In this document: positions 52,007-60,434 of the stretch, in pieces
Layout of the letters: the number at the start of each line of letters is the position of its first letter
How positions within the stretch are numbered: position 1 is the stretch's first letter
From: Microcoleus sp. bin48.metabat.b7b8b9.023
GTDB taxonomy: Bacteria; Cyanobacteriota; Cyanobacteriia; Cyanobacteriales; Microcoleaceae
Direction: 5' to 3'
DNA length: 64,000 nucleotides
Assembly (NCBI RefSeq): GCF_013299185.1
Contig: NZ_JAAFKG010000006.1
Location: 1-64,000, forward strand
Translations under genes and position numbers: made by a program
The notes under the pieces: generated by a model
Database searches by the model: none
What the model was told of the DNA's origin: nothing
What the model saw: only the letters and a program-made list of their open reading frames with translations

Positions 52007-52292
52007 TACAAAACACTTTCACCCACTACTCTGGCTCTCAAAAATGGTGATAGGGATCGATAGGCAAGCGATAATCACCTTGCCCATCTCGATTTTCAGG
52101 AAGTAGCGCTAGTAGGTTGGGTTGACGCAAGGAAACCCAACCTCTTTTTCCACTCACAATCTTATCCATTTCCACCATTCTCATGCGATGCTTGTACGGA
52201 TAGCGATCGCCCTTCACGCATCAAGAGCGATCGCCCTTTCTTGTTTCTGATGAGCGAGCTCCTAATAATCATCGCCCCGTCTCTGGCATTTA
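52007..52292. other. Spacer with HIP1-like repeats
   Basis: No gene. Short repeats such as 'gcgatcgccctttc' and 'acgcatcaagagcgatcgcc' occur near 52205-52240 and again near 53130-53190. Confidence 0.55.
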
Positions 52293-52709
52293 TCAATCAA
52301 CAGCTACCAACCCCACACCGCAGCGAGTTGCCGCTTCCGCCAAGCGGGTATCAAGTGTTGCGATCGGCAATTCCAATCTTAGTGCTAGCTCTAAATAAGC
52401 TGCATCATAAGCAGCTAAACCTTCTTGTCTTCCTAGTACCAGAGTTGAAGAGAGTGCGTTGCTATCCGTAGCTTCATCAACCTGAATTAACAGCGATTGT
52501 AACAAAGCAATAGCCATCTCAGATTGCTCAGTCGTCATGCGGTTGCGTCGCTCGGCAACTAAGAGAATATTCGCAACTTCTAGCGACCAAATTCCCGGTA
52601 CAAATGCTTCGCAATCCGGCATCATCGCGAGTATAGCATTGGCATAATCGTTATCTTCATCGACTAAGCACCAACTGATTGCTACAGAACAATCCAATAC
52701 AAACTGCAT
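52293..52709 (-). CDS. VapC-type PIN-domain toxin
   Basis: A 138-residue PIN nuclease. The acidic residues are in place: Asp6 in FVLDCSVAISW, Glu44 in WSLEVANIL, Asp99 in AAYDAAYLELA and Asp118 in IATLDTRLAEAA. It would cut tRNA or other RNA if released. It overlaps the antitoxin gene by 1 bp (52709), the standard VapBC layout. It appears intact, in contrast to the broken VapC at 54779-55308. Confidence 0.92.
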   Translation of the reverse strand: MQFVLDCSVAISWCLVDEDNDYANAILAMMPDCEAFVPGIWSLEVANILLVAERRNRMTTEQSEMAIALLQSLLIQVDEATDSNALSSTLVLGRQEGLAAYDAAYLELALRLELPIATLDTRLAEAATRCGVGLVAVD

Positions 52710-52981
52710 TAAAACCTGCGCCCTTCTTCAATCATGGAACGGATTGAGCTTTTTTCCAAGGCAATTTCTTGCCGTAGTTGTAGCATTCTCGCAATTGCTG
52801 CTTGAATTGATTTTTTAGTAGTTACTTGTCCCCAAGCGTTATACTTCGGTTGAATTTCCTGTGATGGTAGAGTCTGTACAACTACTACCACTTCAACAGA
52901 AGTATCTTTAAACTCAGCGGGCATTTGGAGAAGCAATATGCCATCACATCCAATATGCGATCGCAGTTTCATTGTTTCCAT
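52709..52981 (-). CDS. VapB-type antitoxin
   Basis: A 90-residue antitoxin preceding the PIN toxin. N-terminal beta-rich part (MKLRSHIGCDGILLLQMPAEF) resembles a swapped-hairpin type, and the C-terminus (IRSMIEEGRRF) is the probable toxin-binding tail. Role assigned from the paired arrangement and the tail type. Confidence 0.85.
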   Translation of the reverse strand: METMKLRSHIGCDGILLLQMPAEFKDTSVEVVVVVQTLPSQEIQPKYNAWGQVTTKKSIQAAIARMLQLRQEIALEKSSIRSMIEEGRRF

Positions 52982-53432
52982 GTCAGACTCCAGAAACTTC
53001 GAGCAATTCTAGTTTACCTCAAAGCTGTTCACTTTTACCAGTATCTTGACCGATCGTATAAGTGCTATTGAATGGGAAGGATCTCGCCCCTCACACCAAA
53101 TACTGCGATGATTGTACGGAGTGCGATCGCCCTTTCTGGTTTCTGATGACCGATCGCCTAAAATGAAAGAGCGATCGCCCTTTCTATCAACTCCTAATAA
53201 CTTGCGCTTTTTCCTCGGCGTTGCTCAATAGGGGTATCAAATCATAGGGATCGAACCACGCCTGGTTGCTCCAGATGCTGACGGGGTAGCCAAAGAAAGG
53301 CACTACCCCTACAAGCAAAATCATACTTTGATTCAGTAATGCCAAAAAAATCTTGATTCACACTACAGCGAGTTAGCTAAATAAGTTTTTTATCTGATAT
53401 AATCTGGATTGAATGCTAAAAATTTTGATATT
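52982..53432. other. Spacer with short repeats
   Basis: No gene. 53125-53185 carries GAGCGATCGCCCTTTCT repeats. 53270-53320 carries a 'ggggtagcc..ggcactacccctac' hairpin. The rest is AT-rich, with no recognisable coding potential. Confidence 0.6.
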
Positions 53433-53852
53433 TTAACTATAAAGATTGTGGTCTGGATATAGCCAAACAATATAAAAAATATTTTCACTAAAAAATCCAT
53501 GCACCCTACCGTATTCATTAGCAGATATTTGAAATTGGTAAGGAATATTTACTAGCATAGCTTCATTGGGAATCCCAAAACCATTAGGCTCCGTTGTATC
53601 TTGCCATGCTATGCCATGACAGCGCAGGCTTTTACTCTGATTGTTGATGATTTCTTGAGAATTCAATTGCGATAAATCCCGTAGCCTTCTCAATAGAGAT
53701 GCTAGATATCTAGAATCTCGGTTAGCTAGTGAAAATTTATCTTTGTCATCCTGATAATACCTGAAGGAAAAACTAACTCCTTCCGGTATTTTGACATCTA
53801 GACGATTGATGCTAGATAAAGATTGCTGGCGACGTATATCTGCCTTTTTAAT
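53433..53852 (-). CDS. Putative toxin paired with Panacea antitoxin, non-canonical start
   Basis: The open frame runs from 53852 to 53433 (about 139 residues). A first usual start codon, TTG at 53693, would give only 86 residues. The longer reading has a convincing N-terminus: KKADIRRQQSLSSINRLDV, then KIPEGVSFSFRYYQ and FSLANRDSRYLASLLRRLRD. The C-terminus is GRVHGFFSENIFYIVWLYPD. No ATG, GTG or TTG lies before 53693. The best start is ATT at 53852-53850, overlapping the Panacea stop (TAA, 53850-53848) by one base. The function is unknown; the arrangement says toxin. A lost start codon is the alternative. Confidence 0.65.
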   Translation of the reverse strand: MKKADIRRQQSLSSINRLDVKIPEGVSFSFRYYQDDKDKFSLANRDSRYLASLLRRLRDLSQLNSQEIINNQSKSLRCHGIAWQDTTEPNGFGIPNEAMLVNIPYQFQISANEYGRVHGFFSENIFYIVWLYPDHNLYS

Positions 53853-54324
53853 TTTCTTCTATGACACGGGTTTTGTAAAACTCTTGCATTAATTCCTTCG
53901 TAATAATAGCATGAGAAGGTTCATCTTTTGGCAGCCTACCTCTAGCTTTAATCCAAGGATCTTCACGGCGCACCATCAATTCTAACTCATAAGCATCGAG
54001 AAAGAAATACTCGTCTGACAACTCGTCTAAAAACTCTTGTACTTCTTCGGGAAACTCGGGTTTTTCGACTTCTTTCAGAATTGGCTTCCAGTCAAATTGT
54101 TCTTTGTATTCGTAAAATAAAGTCGGGATAGTTGGCCCGTGCACCCAGGCTTCAAAATCCTCATCAAAAAGCGGTGTGTCTTCAAAGGCTAAATACCATG
54201 CTTGGGCGTAGTATAAGAGTTTTTGGAGCTTGTGGTTGCTGAGGTAGGAGCCTACGTCATTGGCAAACCAAATGTAGTAATCTGCTAGTTGGGAGGCTGT
54301 TGTTATTGTAGTTATTGTGGTCAT
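53848..54324 (-). CDS. Panacea (DUF4065/SocA-like) antitoxin domain protein
   Basis: A 158-residue protein with the complete Panacea domain. LADYYIWFANDVGSYLSNHK, then LQKLLYYAQAWYLA, DFEAWVHGPTIP and DPWIKARGRLPKDEPSH are diagnostic. Panacea domains are promiscuous antitoxins that neutralise many unrelated toxins by direct contact. The downstream gene on the same strand is adjacent and overlapping, so it is the likely toxin. A 3' copy of this gene is left at 49300-49446, so there were two such loci. Confidence 0.92.
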   Translation of the reverse strand: MTTITTITTASQLADYYIWFANDVGSYLSNHKLQKLLYYAQAWYLAFEDTPLFDEDFEAWVHGPTIPTLFYEYKEQFDWKPILKEVEKPEFPEEVQEFLDELSDEYFFLDAYELELMVRREDPWIKARGRLPKDEPSHAIITKELMQEFYKTRVIEEN

Positions 54325-54414
54325 ATAATTCGACTCAATAGGTTTTGGATTCTATGATATCATAAGTTACAGTATAATGAATGAACATCGCATAGTAAAA
54401 ATTTCATATAAACC

Positions 54415-54651
54415 ATGACTATCGATCTACAGATTTTTCAAACAGTCGTCAAGATGCCAGAATCTCTAAAACAAGAGATTTTGCATTATGCAAAATATTT
54501 ACTTGAGAAACACGCACAAACTGAATCATCTCCAGAACAACTTGAACAACCTCATGGTTATGGTAGTTGGGCTGGTCAAATCGTTATGTCTGATGATTTC
54601 GATCAACCGCTGGAAGATTTAAAGGAATATATTTCAACAGTTGACAGTTGA
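54415..54651 (+). CDS. DUF2281-type antitoxin with repeat-encoded tail
   Basis: A 78-residue antitoxin beginning MTIDLQIFQTVVKMPESLKQEILHYAKYLLEKH. It matches the DUF2281 family that precedes PIN toxins. The usual C-terminal 'MSDDFDxPLEDLKEYI' is present, after which STVDS-stop is encoded by the first CAGTTGA heptamers of composite element copy D. The insertion thus lies exactly at the end of the gene and has moved the toxin start about 130 bp away. Confidence 0.82.
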   Translation: MTIDLQIFQTVVKMPESLKQEILHYAKYLLEKHAQTESSPEQLEQPHGYGSWAGQIVMSDDFDQPLEDLKEYISTVDS

Positions 54652-54777
54652 CAGTTGACAGTTGACAGTTTGAGATCGACCTCTACCTATCCTATAAGTC
54701 CGAGGATTGAAACAGTGAATAATTTTGTTTTATTTCCCCGTCGAAGGAGGAAGCTTTAAACCCATTTTTATTGGTAA
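54636..54777 (+). repeat. Composite CAGTTGA element, copy D
   Basis: Heptamers 54636-54670, then a diverged core (GATCGACCTCTACCTATCC, GTCCGAGGATTG, ...TTTTATTGGTAAC). It separates an antitoxin from its PIN toxin gene and encodes the antitoxin stop. Confidence 0.8.
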
Positions 54778-54879
54778 CATGGAATTTCTTTTAGATACTC
54801 ATGCCTTTCTGTGGTACTTGCTTGGCGATTCCAATCTCGGTAGTAATATCATGTCCGATCGATTGACTGAAATAAGTAA

Positions 54880-54940
54880 GGTTCGTAGTGCGGACTTCAG
54901 TCCGCTATACGGCTGCGGACTGAAGTCCGCACTACGAACC
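54880..54940. mobile_element. 61-bp perfect foldback element inserted in the PIN gene
   Basis: Two 26-bp perfectly complementary arms (GGTTCGTAGTGCGGACTTCA and its complement) surround a 9-nt loop. It belongs to the AGGACTGAAGTCC family of 43762-44057 and 2250-2391. A target duplication is not obvious. Confidence 0.85.
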
Positions 54941-55189
54941 GTTTTTGTTACGGTAATCGACGGGACATAATATAAAGCAAAAAAGCAATTGATACTAAAA
55001 CAGGTTTGTATTTTAGTATCGCCAGCATGAGAGGAAATCTCCATTAAAATTAATGTCGGTAAGCTTCAACTGAATCGACCGAAGACCTGCCGAAGGAATT
55101 GGAATACATTAAGGCTCAAATTCTACCAATTACATTTGAAAATACTGAGATTCACACAACTCTTCCACTGCATCACCGAGATCCTTTCG

Positions 55190-55213
55190 TTAGCGTAGCG
55201 TGCGCTTGGCGCA
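55190..55213 (+). repeat. 24-bp dispersed repeat within the broken vapC
   Basis: TTAGCGTAGCGTGCGCTTGG + CGCA, between codons for DPF and RILVA that are contiguous in VapC homologues. Its length keeps the frame (eight codons). It resembles the small dispersed repeats of other filamentous cyanobacteria. Confidence 0.6.
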
Positions 55214-55351
55214 ATCGCATTTTAGTAGCACAGGCGGTGAATCATTCGCTGGTTTTGATTAGTTGGGATGAAGCTTTTGATGCTTATCCTATTCAGCGGG
55301 TTTGGTGATGAATAAGGTGATTTTTTTATCAATAAGCCTACCAACAAAAGA

Positions 55352-55399
55352 GAATACCCAAATACTCGATTTATTGAAAAAGTCGGTATTTGGGTATTC
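55352..55399. terminator. Rho-independent-like hairpin between vapC remnant and radical SAM gene
   Basis: GAATACCCAAATA and TATTTGGGTATTC form a 13-bp stem around about 22 nt of loop. It lies 18 bp beyond the stop of the leftward B12-radical SAM gene and after the rightward vapC remnant, so it can serve both. Confidence 0.7.
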
Positions 55400-55416
55400 G
55401 GTTTAATTATCTAATC

Positions 55417-57015
55417 TTAAACTACTTGCACTTGTTTTTCAGCAATGGAAGCAATCAGGGCTTTTTGCTGCGCCTGTTGAGCTTCGTCAGCCAAAAACTC
55501 GGCTAGTTGTTCTTCGATTTCATCCCGCACAATTTGGCGGTATTCCAGGAAATGCTCGTTGTGGGCGCACACTGTTAAATAGTGATCCCAAACGGCAGGA
55601 TTGCGTTTGATAATGCTAAATAAATGATGCCAGAACTTCCAGCGAGTTGAACGCTTGACTCCTTGGCGCCAAACTACGGTTAGCAGCGCTCGCAAGTCGA
55701 TCCAACTGGGGATTCTTGATGGTATATTTGCTGTAGGTGCACCTAACATCAAGAAGTGGCGGTAGGTGCGGTCTAAGTATTTCTCAGCATCGTACACGTC
55801 AGAAAATGCTTGGACATATTCCCTGGCGATGTCTTCTAGCGGCCGCGTGGGAATGAAGTTCATTAATGTAGTCTGATTCAAATTGCCGGATTTGTCGCGC
55901 AATCTGCCTTCTTTTGCTAGTCGGTGCGACAGTGCAGTGTGCGGCAAAGCTTGCAGCATTCCAAAGGTTGTACTGGGGATTGCTGCTGCTTCGGCGAAGT
56001 TGACGATGCGTTGCCCTGCACCGGGTTTTTCGCCGTCGAATCCGATGATGAATCCGGCCATGACTCGCAAACCTGATTTGGCAATTAATTCTACTGATTC
56101 TATCAGGGAGTTGCGAGTGTTTTGGAATTTTTTGGTCATTTGCAAGCTTTCTTCGTCGGGGGTTTCAATTCCTAGGAATACTGCGTTGAAATGACATTTC
56201 ACCATCATGTCCATCAATTCTTGGTCTTGGGCTAAGTCGATGGATGCTTCTGTGTTGAAGTTGAACGGGAATTTGTGTTCTATTTGCCAGACTTCTAAGT
56301 CTTTTAGTAATAGTTTGACACTGCGTTTGTTGCCGATAAAGTTGTCGTCTACCATGAACACGCCGCGCCGCCAACCTAGGTTGTAGAGACAGTCTAGTTC
56401 GGCTATTAATTGTTGGGGTTCTTTGGTGCGGGGTTTGCGCCCGTAGAGGACGATGATGTCGCAGAATTCGCACTGGAAGGGACAGCCTCGGGAAAATTGA
56501 ATCGACATTGAGTCGTAGGCGTCTAGTTCCAGCAAGTCAAAGCGGGGTACTGGGGTTGTGGTAACATCGGGTTTGACGCCGTCCGATCGATAAATGCCAC
56601 TTTTTTCACCGCGCGCGATGGCTTCGACGAACATCGGTAGGGTGATTTCGCCTTCGTCGAGAATCAGGTAATCGATGCCTGCTGCTTGGGGCTCTTCTGG
56701 TACGGAAGTTGGGTAGGGGCCGCCGCAAGCTACGGATTTACCGCGCCGCTTGGCTTCGCGGATGATGTCTAGCAAGTCTTCTTTTTGGACAATCATTGCT
56801 GACAGAATAACGAGCTCCGCCCATTCCCATTCTGCTTCGGTGATTTGTCGGATGTTACGATCGACTAACTTGAATTCCCATTCTTGGGGTAGAATGGCTG
56901 CTACTGTGACCAAACCCAGCGGTGGAAGCAGCACTTTGCGATCGACTAATTCTAGGATTTTCTCATAAGACCAGAATGTTTTTGGGAACAGGGGGTAAAC
57001 TAGAAGCACTCGCAT
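55417..57015 (-). CDS. B12-binding radical SAM protein (DUF4070 type)
   Basis: A 532-residue class B radical SAM enzyme. The N-terminal cobalamin-binding domain (about 1-140) is followed by the radical SAM core with [4Fe-4S] ligands Cys178, Cys182 and Cys185 (RGCPFQCEFCDII). A DUF4070 C-terminal region (about 370-510) is present. This family includes hopanoid C-2 methylase HpnP and several methyltransferases; FGMLQALPHTALSHRL and the GRKPRTKEPQQLIAELD segment match that group. HpnP identity cannot be asserted from sequence alone, and no hopanoid gene is adjacent. A 4Fe-4S, SAM- and cobalamin-dependent methylation is the expected chemistry. Confidence 0.88.
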   Translation of the reverse strand: MRVLLVYPLFPKTFWSYEKILELVDRKVLLPPLGLVTVAAILPQEWEFKLVDRNIRQITEAEWEWAELVILSAMIVQKEDLLDIIREAKRRGKSVACGGPYPTSVPEEPQAAGIDYLILDEGEITLPMFVEAIARGEKSGIYRSDGVKPDVTTTPVPRFDLLELDAYDSMSIQFSRGCPFQCEFCDIIVLYGRKPRTKEPQQLIAELDCLYNLGWRRGVFMVDDNFIGNKRSVKLLLKDLEVWQIEHKFPFNFNTEASIDLAQDQELMDMMVKCHFNAVFLGIETPDEESLQMTKKFQNTRNSLIESVELIAKSGLRVMAGFIIGFDGEKPGAGQRIVNFAEAAAIPSTTFGMLQALPHTALSHRLAKEGRLRDKSGNLNQTTLMNFIPTRPLEDIAREYVQAFSDVYDAEKYLDRTYRHFLMLGAPTANIPSRIPSWIDLRALLTVVWRQGVKRSTRWKFWHHLFSIIKRNPAVWDHYLTVCAHNEHFLEYRQIVRDEIEEQLAEFLADEAQQAQQKALIASIAEKQVQVV

Positions 57016-57408
57016 AGTATGTTAAACCTCACATCACTAAAAGACTTGCGATCTGGCTGGCGTTTGAGAGTTCGATCGACTCTCAATATTTAATGTTAAG
57101 GCTAAAATTACGATCTTGCGCGCGATCGACTATCTAGAAAGGGGCGACACCCCCTAACACAAAGATAATGGGCGCAATTTTTAGCTTGCAGTTCCCTGTT
57201 ATAGTTGGCAAATGTTGATATCTTATCGTATCTCACCATGGATTGACGATAATCGCTTCAAAAGTGCCCGAATCAGGCAAAAAAGAATTTGAAATAGTAA
57301 AGTTGAATAGGATAAAGAATTAGGGACGATGCTCGGAGCAACGTCCCACAATCTTTCTTGTGGGACGTTGCTCCTAGCCTGTCGGATTATTTGTGCGGAG
57401 TGTACGGA
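57016..57408. other. Spacer between epimerase and radical SAM genes
   Basis: No gene. The radical SAM gene promoter must lie in about 57016-57150. 57335-57374 is a perfect hairpin (separate entry). 57140-57160 has a small AGGGGCGACACCCCCT palindrome. Confidence 0.6.
57335..57374. terminator. Perfect 17-bp hairpin after the epimerase gene
   Basis: GGAGCAACGTCCCACAA pairs with TTGTGGGACGTTGCTCC around a 6-nt loop (tctttc). It sits 35 bp past the stop of the leftward epimerase gene, so it may end that transcript. It could also be a member of a foldback repeat family. Confidence 0.6.
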
Positions 57409-58371
57409 CTACTTTGTATTTTTATCTGGAATCCCGCTAGTTCTTAACATATCAGCAACAGTTCCGCAGTAACTCGGCAATCCGATGCTTTCGGGATTGA
57501 CCAGATTTTGATAGGTAAAATGGCGGTAGCTGATACAAAATCTATCCCAAGCAGCCATCTGAATTCGGAACAACCAAATAAAGAAATCGGCAAGCCAAGG
57601 TGACAGAGTAATCCGAAAGAAGATTTTTGTATGCAAATACTTGCAAGCTTGTTCGACAACTTCGTTCGCGGTAATCGCCGGATTTCCGAGTACAAAATGT
57701 CGCGGCTCTTCGGAATCGGACGGATGTTCGACTAAGTAATTAACTACTGTAGCAATGTCTGCACCGTGGATGAAGTGAAAACTGCCATCTGCTTTCAGCC
57801 AGCGAATCAAACCAATCCATTTCGCGACAAGCGGCAAACCGGATGATAGGTGAGAAACTGGTTTTTCGGCGTCTCCTCCTAATACTAAGGTTGGGTAAAG
57901 TGCGGTAATTGGAGGTACGTTTTTTAACGTAGATAATTGCGTCATGCAATCGTATTTGGAGCGAACATAATCTGTCCCCAGTTCGCCTGCTTCTTTGAGC
58001 AAGTTGTTATCTCTACCGAGAATGCTGGCGGTTGAAAAGTATATTACTTGTTGGCAATTCTGGGGCGAAAGTAGTTGGATTAGGCGCAGGGTTTTGGTAA
58101 CGTTGACATCAAAAACTTCTTGGGTTCCTCCCCAAGCTGTGGCTGCTAAAATTGCTACGTCTATTGTTTGCAGCAGTTCGGAATGGCGATCGATATCTTT
58201 CATGTCGCCTTGTATGATATTGATGCCCGATCGCGCTTTCCAGTCAAATTTTAGCTTGTCGGGGTTGCGAACTAATAGGTATAGTTCGTGGTTTGTCTGT
58301 TGAATCAAGGTTTCGGCCATGTAGTGACCGATACAGCCACTTGCACCCGTTATGAAAATTTTTTTTGTCAT
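57409..58371 (-). CDS. NAD-dependent epimerase/dehydratase family protein
   Basis: A 320-residue atypical short-chain dehydrogenase. The Rossmann motif is GASGCIGHY at 8-16, with the catalytic YxxxK as YVRSK (about 134-138) and substrate-loop segments typical of cinnamoyl-CoA reductase/epimerase relatives. Acts on a sugar-nucleotide or a small carbonyl compound; substrate unknown. It lies between the radical SAM gene and hemE, on the same strand but with 390-bp and 500-bp repeat-filled spacers, so an operon is unlikely. Confidence 0.85.
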   Translation of the reverse strand: MTKKIFITGASGCIGHYMAETLIQQTNHELYLLVRNPDKLKFDWKARSGINIIQGDMKDIDRHSELLQTIDVAILAATAWGGTQEVFDVNVTKTLRLIQLLSPQNCQQVIYFSTASILGRDNNLLKEAGELGTDYVRSKYDCMTQLSTLKNVPPITALYPTLVLGGDAEKPVSHLSSGLPLVAKWIGLIRWLKADGSFHFIHGADIATVVNYLVEHPSDSEEPRHFVLGNPAITANEVVEQACKYLHTKIFFRITLSPWLADFFIWLFRIQMAAWDRFCISYRHFTYQNLVNPESIGLPSYCGTVADMLRTSGIPDKNTK

Positions 58372-58888
58372 TTGCAGAAGGGGAAGGGGGGGAGAGGGGG
58401 AGAGATGGAGAGATGGAGAGTTATTGGTGTAACATTAAGGCTTTAGTAGGCCATAGATTTGGGTGATAGTTGAGGTTTGATCCCCCTAAATCCCCCTTAG
58501 GTCGGGGGACTTTGAATGCTCTTGTTCCCCCCTTCTTAAGGGGGGTTAGGGGGGATCTCCGGGTTTTATTACCAGGAGTTAAAGGGGATTTTCGGTGGGT
58601 GGGGGCGGGTTTATTTCACTTGTTTGTAACTTTTAAGGTTGTTGGTGAACCCGCCCCTACGGGTTTTTGGGGTTTGAATTCCTGTCAAATTTAAGTATTG
58701 GGGGCGGGTTTATTTAGCCTGTTTGTAACTTTTAAGGTTGTTGGTGAACCCGTCCCTACGGGTTTTTGGGGTTTGAACTCCTGTCAAATTTAAGTATTGG
58801 GGGCGGGTTTATTTCACTTGTTTGTAACTTTTAAGGTTGTTGGTGAACCCGCCCCTACGGGTTTTTGGGGTTTGAATTCCTGTCAAAT
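58372..58888. repeat. Repeat-filled spacer between hemE and epimerase
   Basis: 58378-58420 is a GGGGAGAGG/GAGAGATGG purine run. 58478-58570 is a GGGGGAT/CCCCC foldback of the type seen at 35213-35445. 58601-58891 is three tandem 99-bp units (separate entry). No gene is seen. Confidence 0.8.
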
Positions 58889-58891
58889 TTA
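58601..58891. repeat. Three tandem 99-bp GGGGGCGGGTTTATTT units
   Basis: Units start at 58601, 58700 and 58799. Each has GGGGGCGGGTTTATTT, GTTGGTGAACCCGCCCCTAC (one unit has GTCCC) and ends TGTCAAATTTAAG. The last 'TTTAAG' of the third unit contains the hemE stop codon (58889-58891), so the unit was built from sequence next to hemE after an element inserted there. A single copy has entered the RibD-like gene at 42084-42157. Confidence 0.88.
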
Positions 58892-59953
58892 AGCAGTAAC
58901 TGCGAGCAATTTGTCGGCTTGTTTGGCGGTTTCAAAGAAGAAACGCACGTTATCTTCGGGAGTTCCCGGCAATACGCCGTGTCCTAAATTGAGGATGTGT
59001 CCGCGATCGCCCGCTTTGCGAATTGTATCAAGAATTCGATCGCGAATAAACGGTTGAGAACCAAACAACACGCCGGGATCGAGATTTCCCTGAACGTTCA
59101 TGTTGGGGCCCAAACGCTTGCGGGCGTCGGCCATATCAACCGTCCAATCGACGCTGATGATATCTGCGCCGGATGTTGTCATTCGTTCGAGGAGGCCCGC
59201 GCTACCGGTGACTAACAGGATTAGCGGTGTGTCAGGATGGGTTTTTTTGACTTGCTCGAATACTTGTTTTTGGTATGGTAGAGCGAAGGTGTCGTAATCC
59301 TGCGGGGACAGTTGGCCGGCCCAGGAGTCGAACATTTGCACTACTTGGGCGCCACAGTCGATTTGATAGCGCACGTAAACTGCGATCGCATCGGCGAATT
59401 TTGAGAGCAACTGATGCAGTAAAGTTGGATCGGAAAATGCCATGTTTTTGATGACGGCATAATCCTTGGAACCTTTACCTTCAACGGCGTAGGCTGCTAA
59501 AGTCCAGGGCGCGCCGACAAAACCGAGCACGGTGGATTTGTTGCCGACTTCCGCGCGCAGGGATTTGAGGATTGTTTTGATAAAAGGCAAACTTTCTTCT
59601 GGATTCAGCGGTTGCAGGGCGTCGATTTGCTGCTGAGTGCGGATGGGTGCGTGGATAATCGGGCCTTTACCTTCGGCGATGTCCATGTCGATGCCCAAAC
59701 CGGGCATTGGAGTGACGATATCGGAGAACAAAATTACGCCGTCGGGTTGAAACGCGCGCCACGGCTGAAGCGAAACTTCGATTGCAACTTCGGGAATTTC
59801 AGAACGTTCGCGAAAGGATGGATACTTTTCTCGCAAATCTCGATAGGCTTTCATGTAGCGGCCGGCTTGGCGCATCATCCACACGGGCGGGCGTTCTAGG
59901 GTTTCGCCGCGGGCTGCCCGCAGTAGCAAGGGAACTTCATTTAATGATGACAT
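58889..59953 (-). CDS. hemE: Uroporphyrinogen decarboxylase
   Basis: A 354-residue UroD from the ATG at 59953 ([17 protein letters not shown]). It converts uroporphyrinogen III to coproporphyrinogen III in haem and chlorophyll synthesis. [13 protein letters not shown] carries the conserved Arg pair and Asp is in [30 protein letters not shown] and [15 protein letters not shown] are family signatures. The frame is open about 90 bp upstream, but that N-terminal extension is not family-like. The stop codon overlaps the tandem repeat block. Confidence 0.96.
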   Translation of the reverse strand: MSSLNEVPLLLRAARGETLERPPVWMMRQAGRYMKAYRDLREKYPSFRERSEIPEVAIEVSLQPWRAFQPDGVILFSDIVTPMPGLGIDMDIAEGKGPIIHAPIRTQQQIDALQPLNPEESLPFIKTILKSLRAEVGNKSTVLGFVGAPWTLAAYAVEGKGSKDYAVIKNMAFSDPTLLHQLLSKFADAIAVYVRYQIDCGAQVVQMFDSWAGQLSPQDYDTFALPYQKQVFEQVKKTHPDTPLILLVTGSAGLLERMTTSGADIISVDWTVDMADARKRLGPNMNVQGNLDPGVLFGSQPFIRDRILDTIRKAGDRGHILNLGHGVLPGTPEDNVRFFFETAKQADKLLAVTA

Positions 59954-60046
59954 CTTAACTTTTCTCGAATTTAGATCTTTTAATGTCTTTGGTAGCTTAC
60001 CATTGTGCGATCGTCCTTTTCGATCGAAAATTCGGCGATCGGCCAT

Positions 60047-60434
60047 GAGAAAGATGGGGGGATTGGCTGAGTTCGATTTTGGGGAGTCGGAGTCAGGTTG
60101 GTTGCGAGGCTGGCAAATGACATCTAGACTGCTTCCAATTTATGGGGGTTATATTTGAAGTATCCTCACTCGCAGGGCAAACTAATTGAATGGAAACGCT
60201 ACGTGCAAACCACACGTTTTATTTACTTTACCAGAAAGAATTGGTTGCAAGCCTCTTCGTTTTAGGGAGAAATTAAAATTAGACGATTCATTACTGCAAT
60301 CCTCTTCCTTCTAGGTAGAGGTCGCTCTCTGGGGTGCAACTGTCAACTGTCAACTGTCAACTGTCAACTTTTGAACTCTCTCCACTCGCTGGGGAGACTA
60401 ATTAAACGTCTATCGTCACACTCGATCTAGGACT
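60047..60434. repeat. hemE leader and composite element copy E
   Basis: 60047-60227 should hold the hemE promoter; nothing specific is visible. 60228-60369 is an inverted copy of the CAGTTGA composite element. No gene is seen. Confidence 0.7.
60228..60369 (-). repeat. Composite CAGTTGA element, copy E (inverted)
   Basis: Read on the minus strand: CAGTTGA heptamers, AGAGAGCGACCTCTACCTAG, GGATTGCAGTAATGAATCG, and an end at CCAATTCTTTCTGGTAAA. Orientation is opposite to copies A-D. Confidence 0.85.

Larger units (their letters stand above)
54779..55308 (+). pseudogene. Disrupted VapC-type PIN toxin gene
   Basis: The start is intact: MEFLLDTHAFLWYLLGDSNL from 54779, after which the frame runs into a foldback insertion (54880-54940) and stops. 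Pieces of the same gene continue downstream. SIASM..ISIKINVGKLQLNR is recoverable at about 55019-55080 with a frame change, and EDLPKELEYIKAQ leads to LPLHHRDPF and LVAQAVNH...LISWDEAFDAYPIQRVW, ending at 55308. Within DPF|RILVA a 24-bp dispersed repeat (55190-55213) adds eight codons. Several lesions show the toxin is dead while the antitoxin is still readable. Confidence 0.88.

Noticed and set aside
59954-60046. 31-residue N-terminal extension of HemE
   Set aside because: Residues before MSSLNEVP do not match UroD proteins. The family N-terminus begins at 59953.
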